This document shows, piece by piece, positions 58,180-61,184 of a stretch of DNA of 61,184 nt. Every line of letters starts with the position of its first letter. The stretch's first letter is position 1. The notes under the pieces are model-generated. The model saw only the letters and a program-made list of their open reading frames with translations. It ran no database searches and was not told the origin of the DNA. A program made the position numbers and the translations under genes. The DNA is from Streptomyces longwoodensis (GTDB taxonomy: Bacteria; Actinomycetota; Actinomycetes; Streptomycetales; Streptomycetaceae): assembly GCF_001514125.1 (NCBI RefSeq), contig NZ_KQ948565.1:137785-198968 (forward strand), given 5' to 3'.

Positions 58180-60630
58180 ATGGTTCCACCGTCGCAGAGC
58201 GGGGCACACAGCAGGGCGCACCAGGGGACACGGTTCGACGTGTCCTCCTTCGACCTGGCCGAAGCCGCCACCACCGGCACGCACTTGCGGCAGACGGTCG
58301 CGGGCGCCGGCTCGACGCGTGCCGCGGCCCAGCGCCTCGCGGACTTCTTCCGCACCAGCCTGGTGGACGGGCAGGGGCACCGTGCGTGTGCGCAGGTGAG
58401 CGTGTTCCTGGGGGAGTTCGGCGCCGGCGGATGGGAGTTCGGCGCCGGCGACGACGGCCCTCAGACCGCCCGGGTGGGCGGGCCGGGCGCCGAGGTGGGC
58501 GCGGCGGACGCCGAGGTGGGCGGGCCGGGCGCCGCGTACGACTCCTCGTCCCTGCTGCGGCTGCTGCGGGGTTCGGGACTGTGGCCCGCCGACGACGCTT
58601 CGGCCGGCGAGATCGACGTGGTGCTGCTCCACCCGGCCGGCGGACGGACCGACCAGTCGGACGAGGCGTCCACGCCGTCCGCGCCGTCGACTTCGGAGCA
58701 GGCGGGCCGCCTCCTGGCCTTCGGCGGTCCCGTGCGCGCCGGCCAGTGGTTCGCGGTCACCCTCCTCGTCGACGAGGAACTGCCCCCCGATGTCACCGAG
58801 TTCTTCCGCCCCGTCGCCCACAGCACGCGCCTCGCCCTGCTGTCGGCCGGCGCGTCGTCCGCGGAGGACCGGCTGGAGGCGGCCGGTGCGCTGACCGCGA
58901 GCATGGAGATGCTGGTGGCGCGGCGTGCCGCGCAGCTCCAGTCGGCCGTCGCGGAACTGCGCTCCACCAGCGCGCGGTTGCGGCGCTCCGAGGACGAACT
59001 GCGGCGACGCGAGACCGAACTGCGCGAGGAGGCGGCCGTCGTCGAGCTGCTGCAGGAGGTCGGCGGCGCGCTGGCCGCCGAACTCGACCTCGACACCCTG
59101 GTCCAGCACGCCTCCGACGCCGCCACCCGCCTGGCGGGAGCCGCTTTCGGCGCCTTCTTCTACAACGTCCTCGGCGAGACCGGCGAGTCCTACCTGCTGT
59201 ACGTGATCTCGGGGGTCGACCGCTCGGTGTTCGACAAGTTCCCCATGCCGCGCAACACCCAGGTGTTCGAGCCCACCTTCCGCGGACTGGGGGTGGTGCG
59301 CTCGGACGACATCACCACCGATCCGCGCTACGGGCACAACGTCCCGCACCACGGGATGCCGGAGGGGCACCTTCCGGTGCGCAGCTACCTGGCCGTGCCC
59401 GTCGTCTCCCACGGCACCGTGCTCGGCGGGTTCTTCTTCGGCCACCCGGAGCCCGGCCGGTTCACCGAGCGGCACGAGCGGCTGGTCACCGGTGTCGCCT
59501 CGCAGACCGCCGTCGCCCTGCAGAACGCACAGACGTACCGCCGGGAGCGGGAAGCGGCCATGGAGCTGCAACGGCGGCTGCTGCCGACGCTGCCGAAGGT
59601 CGACGGGATCGACACCACCTCGCGCTATCTTCCCGCGGCCCGCAGCCGGGGCGCCGGCGGCGACTGGACGGACCTCATACCGCTGCGCGACGGGGAGGTC
59701 GCCCTCGTCATCGGTGACGTCATGGGCAAGGGGGTCCGGGCTGCGGCGATCATGGGCCAGATCCGTACCGCGTGCCGGGCCTACGCCCAGCTGGGCCTCG
59801 CGCCGTCGGAGGTGCTGGAGCAGCTGAGCGTCATCGTCGACGACATCGCACCGGGATGCATCACCACCTGCGCCTACGGGGTGCTGGACCGGCACCGCTC
59901 CCGGTTGCGCCTCGCGGTGGCGGGCCACCTGCCGCCGGTGTTGCGCGACCGGGAAGGCAGCGTGAGCTTCCTGGACGAGGAGATCGGGCCGCCCCTCGGG
60001 GTGGGGCGCCGCGCCTACCCGGAGCAGGAGGTGCACCTGGCGCCGGGCGCGCGGCTGCTGCTGTACACCGACGGCTTGGTCGAGCGCCGGTCCCGCCCCA
60101 TCGACGAGGGCCTGCACCAGCTGCGGAAGCTGCTGGCCGGCCCGGTCGGCGAGATCGAGGCTGACTGCGACTCGTGGCTCGACGCCCTGGCCGGCGGACA
60201 GCACGACGACGACATCGCGATGCTGTACCTGTACCGGCCCGAGGACGCCGCCCGCCGCACGCTCACCGTGTCGCGCGACTACCCCCCGGTCTCCGGTGCC
60301 GTCCCCGACGCCCGTGACCTCGTCTCGCGCACCCTGCGCGCGTGGGGGCTGGCCCACCTGGCGAACGACCTCATGCTGGTGACCGACGAGATAGTGGCCA
60401 ACGCCGTGCGCCACGCCCGGACGCCCCTGCGGGTCGAGCTGCGGCGCAGCGCGGACCGGGTGGTCCTGGAGGTCACCGACAGCAGTACGCACCAGCCCCG
60501 CCTGATCGTCTCGCGGCCCGAGGAGTTCGGGCACCGGGGCATCTTCCTCGTCGACAAGATCGCGACGCGGTGGGGCACCCGCATGATCGACGGCGGCAAG
60601 GTCGTGTGGGCGGAGGTCAGCACCGCATGA
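58180..60630 (+). CDS. GAF-SpoIIE-HATPase stress-signalling phosphatase
   Basis: 816 residues. N-terminal variable sensor (~1-230, with short repeats of Gly/Ala/Val at 85-125), a coiled coil (ALTASMEMLVARRAAQLQSA to ~310), a GAF domain (~310-470: LVQHASDAATRLAGAAFGAF, VRSYLAVPVVSHGTVLGGFF), the SpoIIE/PP2C domain (GAGGDWTDLIPLRDGEVALV, GDVMGKGVRAAAIMGQIRTA, HDDDIAMLYL) and a HATPase domain (DLMLVTDEIVANAVRHARTP, FGHRGIFLVDKIATRWGTRM). With the STAS protein 75 bp downstream it forms a phosphatase/substrate pair of the RsbU-RsbV kind. ATG at 58180 chosen; earlier ATG 58102 possible. Confidence 0.92.
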   Translation: MVPPSQSGAHSRAHQGTRFDVSSFDLAEAATTGTHLRQTVAGAGSTRAAAQRLADFFRTSLVDGQGHRACAQVSVFLGEFGAGGWEFGAGDDGPQTARVGGPGAEVGAADAEVGGPGAAYDSSSLLRLLRGSGLWPADDASAGEIDVVLLHPAGGRTDQSDEASTPSAPSTSEQAGRLLAFGGPVRAGQWFAVTLLVDEELPPDVTEFFRPVAHSTRLALLSAGASSAEDRLEAAGALTASMEMLVARRAAQLQSAVAELRSTSARLRRSEDELRRRETELREEAAVVELLQEVGGALAAELDLDTLVQHASDAATRLAGAAFGAFFYNVLGETGESYLLYVISGVDRSVFDKFPMPRNTQVFEPTFRGLGVVRSDDITTDPRYGHNVPHHGMPEGHLPVRSYLAVPVVSHGTVLGGFFFGHPEPGRFTERHERLVTGVASQTAVALQNAQTYRREREAAMELQRRLLPTLPKVDGIDTTSRYLPAARSRGAGGDWTDLIPLRDGEVALVIGDVMGKGVRAAAIMGQIRTACRAYAQLGLAPSEVLEQLSVIVDDIAPGCITTCAYGVLDRHRSRLRLAVAGHLPPVLRDREGSVSFLDEEIGPPLGVGRRAYPEQEVHLAPGARLLLYTDGLVERRSRPIDEGLHQLRKLLAGPVGEIEADCDSWLDALAGGQHDDDIAMLYLYRPEDAARRTLTVSRDYPPVSGAVPDARDLVSRTLRAWGLAHLANDLMLVTDEIVANAVRHARTPLRVELRRSADRVVLEVTDSSTHQPRLIVSRPEEFGHRGIFLVDKIATRWGTRMIDGGKVVWAEVSTA

Positions 60631-60705
60631 GGGCCCGCCCCGAGCGGTCCCCGGCCGCAGGACACATCACACCCCGCCCCCCTCGGACCTACGGGAGCTG
60701 AGCCC

Positions 60706-61137
60706 ATGACCGTGCCCCCCGACCGCGAGGCCGCGGAGCCCCAGGGCACCGCGCCGTCCGACGGCGCCCTCCTGCCCACCTCCACCGGTCCGACGCTCTC
60801 CCTCGTCTCGCGCCGCGGCGCGCGCCACGCCGTCGTCGTCGTGGAGGGGCCCATCGACTACCACACCACCCCGCAGCTCCTGGGGCACCTGACCACGAAG
60901 GAGATGCAGGAAGTTCCGCTGCTCGTCCTCGACCTGAGCAAGGTCGACTTCTGCGACTCCAGCGCCCTGGGGGCCTTCGTCGACCTCCATCGCCGCCGTA
61001 CGGAGGCGGGGCGCGGCTTCGGACTCGCCGGGACGCAGCCGGAGGTCCACCGCATCCTGGAGCTCACCCGGCTGACCACGGTCCTGCCCCTGTACGCCAC
61101 GACGGAGCAGGCGCTGGCGGAGTCGCCGGAGGCGTAG
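60706..61137 (+). CDS. STAS-domain anti-anti-sigma factor
   Basis: 143 residues. Disordered ~30-residue N terminus, then the STAS fold: VVVVEGPIDYHTTPQLLGHL, LLVLDLSKVDFCDSSALGAF with the regulatory Ser in DSSALG, and GFGLAGTQPEVHRILELTRL. The phosphorylated Ser is expected to be removed by the upstream SpoIIE phosphatase, freeing the protein to bind an anti-sigma kinase. GGGAGCTGAG precedes the ATG. The window ends just after it, so a following anti-sigma gene cannot be excluded. Confidence 0.92.
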   Translation: MTVPPDREAAEPQGTAPSDGALLPTSTGPTLSLVSRRGARHAVVVVEGPIDYHTTPQLLGHLTTKEMQEVPLLVLDLSKVDFCDSSALGAFVDLHRRRTEAGRGFGLAGTQPEVHRILELTRLTTVLPLYATTEQALAESPEA

Positions 61138-61184
61138 CCGCAGCCGCAGCCGCAGCCGCCAAGGTTGGTGGGCCGTCCCGATGA

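Noticed and set aside
57171..58355. Extension of the molybdopterin oxidoreductase to 58355
   Set aside because: The extra part overlaps the decarboxylase remnant in another frame; TTG at 57170 has AAGAGG upstream.
58114..60534. 806-residue minus-strand frame opposite the GAF-SpoIIE gene
   Set aside because: Antisense of conserved PP2C and HATPase codons; no own homology.

Overview
The window is very GC-rich, with strong third-position G/C bias, GTG and TTG starts, AGGAG-type ribosome binding sites and a gene content (SigB-type and ECF sigma factors, SpoIIE-type phosphatases, SPW protein, CU044_5270 protein, Tat-exported hydrolases, CBM-bearing glycosidases, type III PKS) that points to Streptomyces or a close relative. 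It looks like an accessory, hydrolase-rich chromosomal region. No rRNA, tRNA, CRISPR array or complete transposase gene was seen.

Layout. 1-2.8 kb: the 3' end of a giant repeat protein with metallopeptidase-like motifs, followed by a 33-bp repeat that copies its last codons and stop. 3-14 kb: housekeeping and stress-like genes (DUF2071, UBP zinc finger-DUF427 fusion, YihY/BrkB, wrbA, class V aminotransferase, SDR, a short HU-like protein, an ECF sigma factor coupled to a CU044_5270 protein), then a divergent aldo/keto reductase-TetR pair whose TetR has been lengthened in frame by a 158-bp MITE-like element; a cold-shock gene follows. 14-22 kb: a phytanoyl-CoA dioxygenase divergent from a LacI regulator, a second YihY protein, a Tat-exported GH43 enzyme and a large secreted propeller/Ig-repeat protein. 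22-27 kb: an AAC(3)-family acetyltransferase abutting a 5'-truncated metallo-beta-lactamase-fold remnant, and a secreted GH92 mannosidase behind a LacI-type palindrome. 27-36 kb: a SpoIIE phosphatase, a type III PKS, a small secreted protein, tautomerase/SDR/XRE genes and a YbdK-type ligase.

36-40 kb is a compact hemicellulose operon on the minus strand (GH27-CBM13, GH43-CBM6 by GTGA overlap, then CE1-like esterase-CBM2) behind a CGAAAGTTTCG operator-like site. 40-44 kb holds an IMPase-like and an F420-reductase-like gene divergent from a LysR regulator, a SigB-family sigma factor and a DUF3291 protein. 44.6-52.8 kb is a minus-strand aminophosphonate operon: GntR/UTRA regulator, HpnW-type FAD oxidoreductase, phosphonatase-like HAD hydrolase, four-part 2-aminoethylphosphonate-type ABC transporter and a Tat-exported phosphodiesterase. 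No transaminase (PhnW) and no C-P lyase are visible, so the oxidoreductase plus HAD enzyme probably supply the degradation route.

53-61 kb: an acidic protein, an SPW membrane protein, a molybdopterin oxidoreductase with an atypical Cys pattern and its coupled downstream gene, the C-terminal remnant of an Orn/Lys/Arg decarboxylase that lacks its PLP lysine, and a GAF-SpoIIE-HATPase protein followed by a STAS anti-anti-sigma factor, which together look like a partner-switching stress module.

The most unusual items are the MITE that rewrote the TetR C terminus, the repeat-built giant protein, the two gene remnants with clean junctions, and the aminophosphonate operon with an exported phosphodiesterase.
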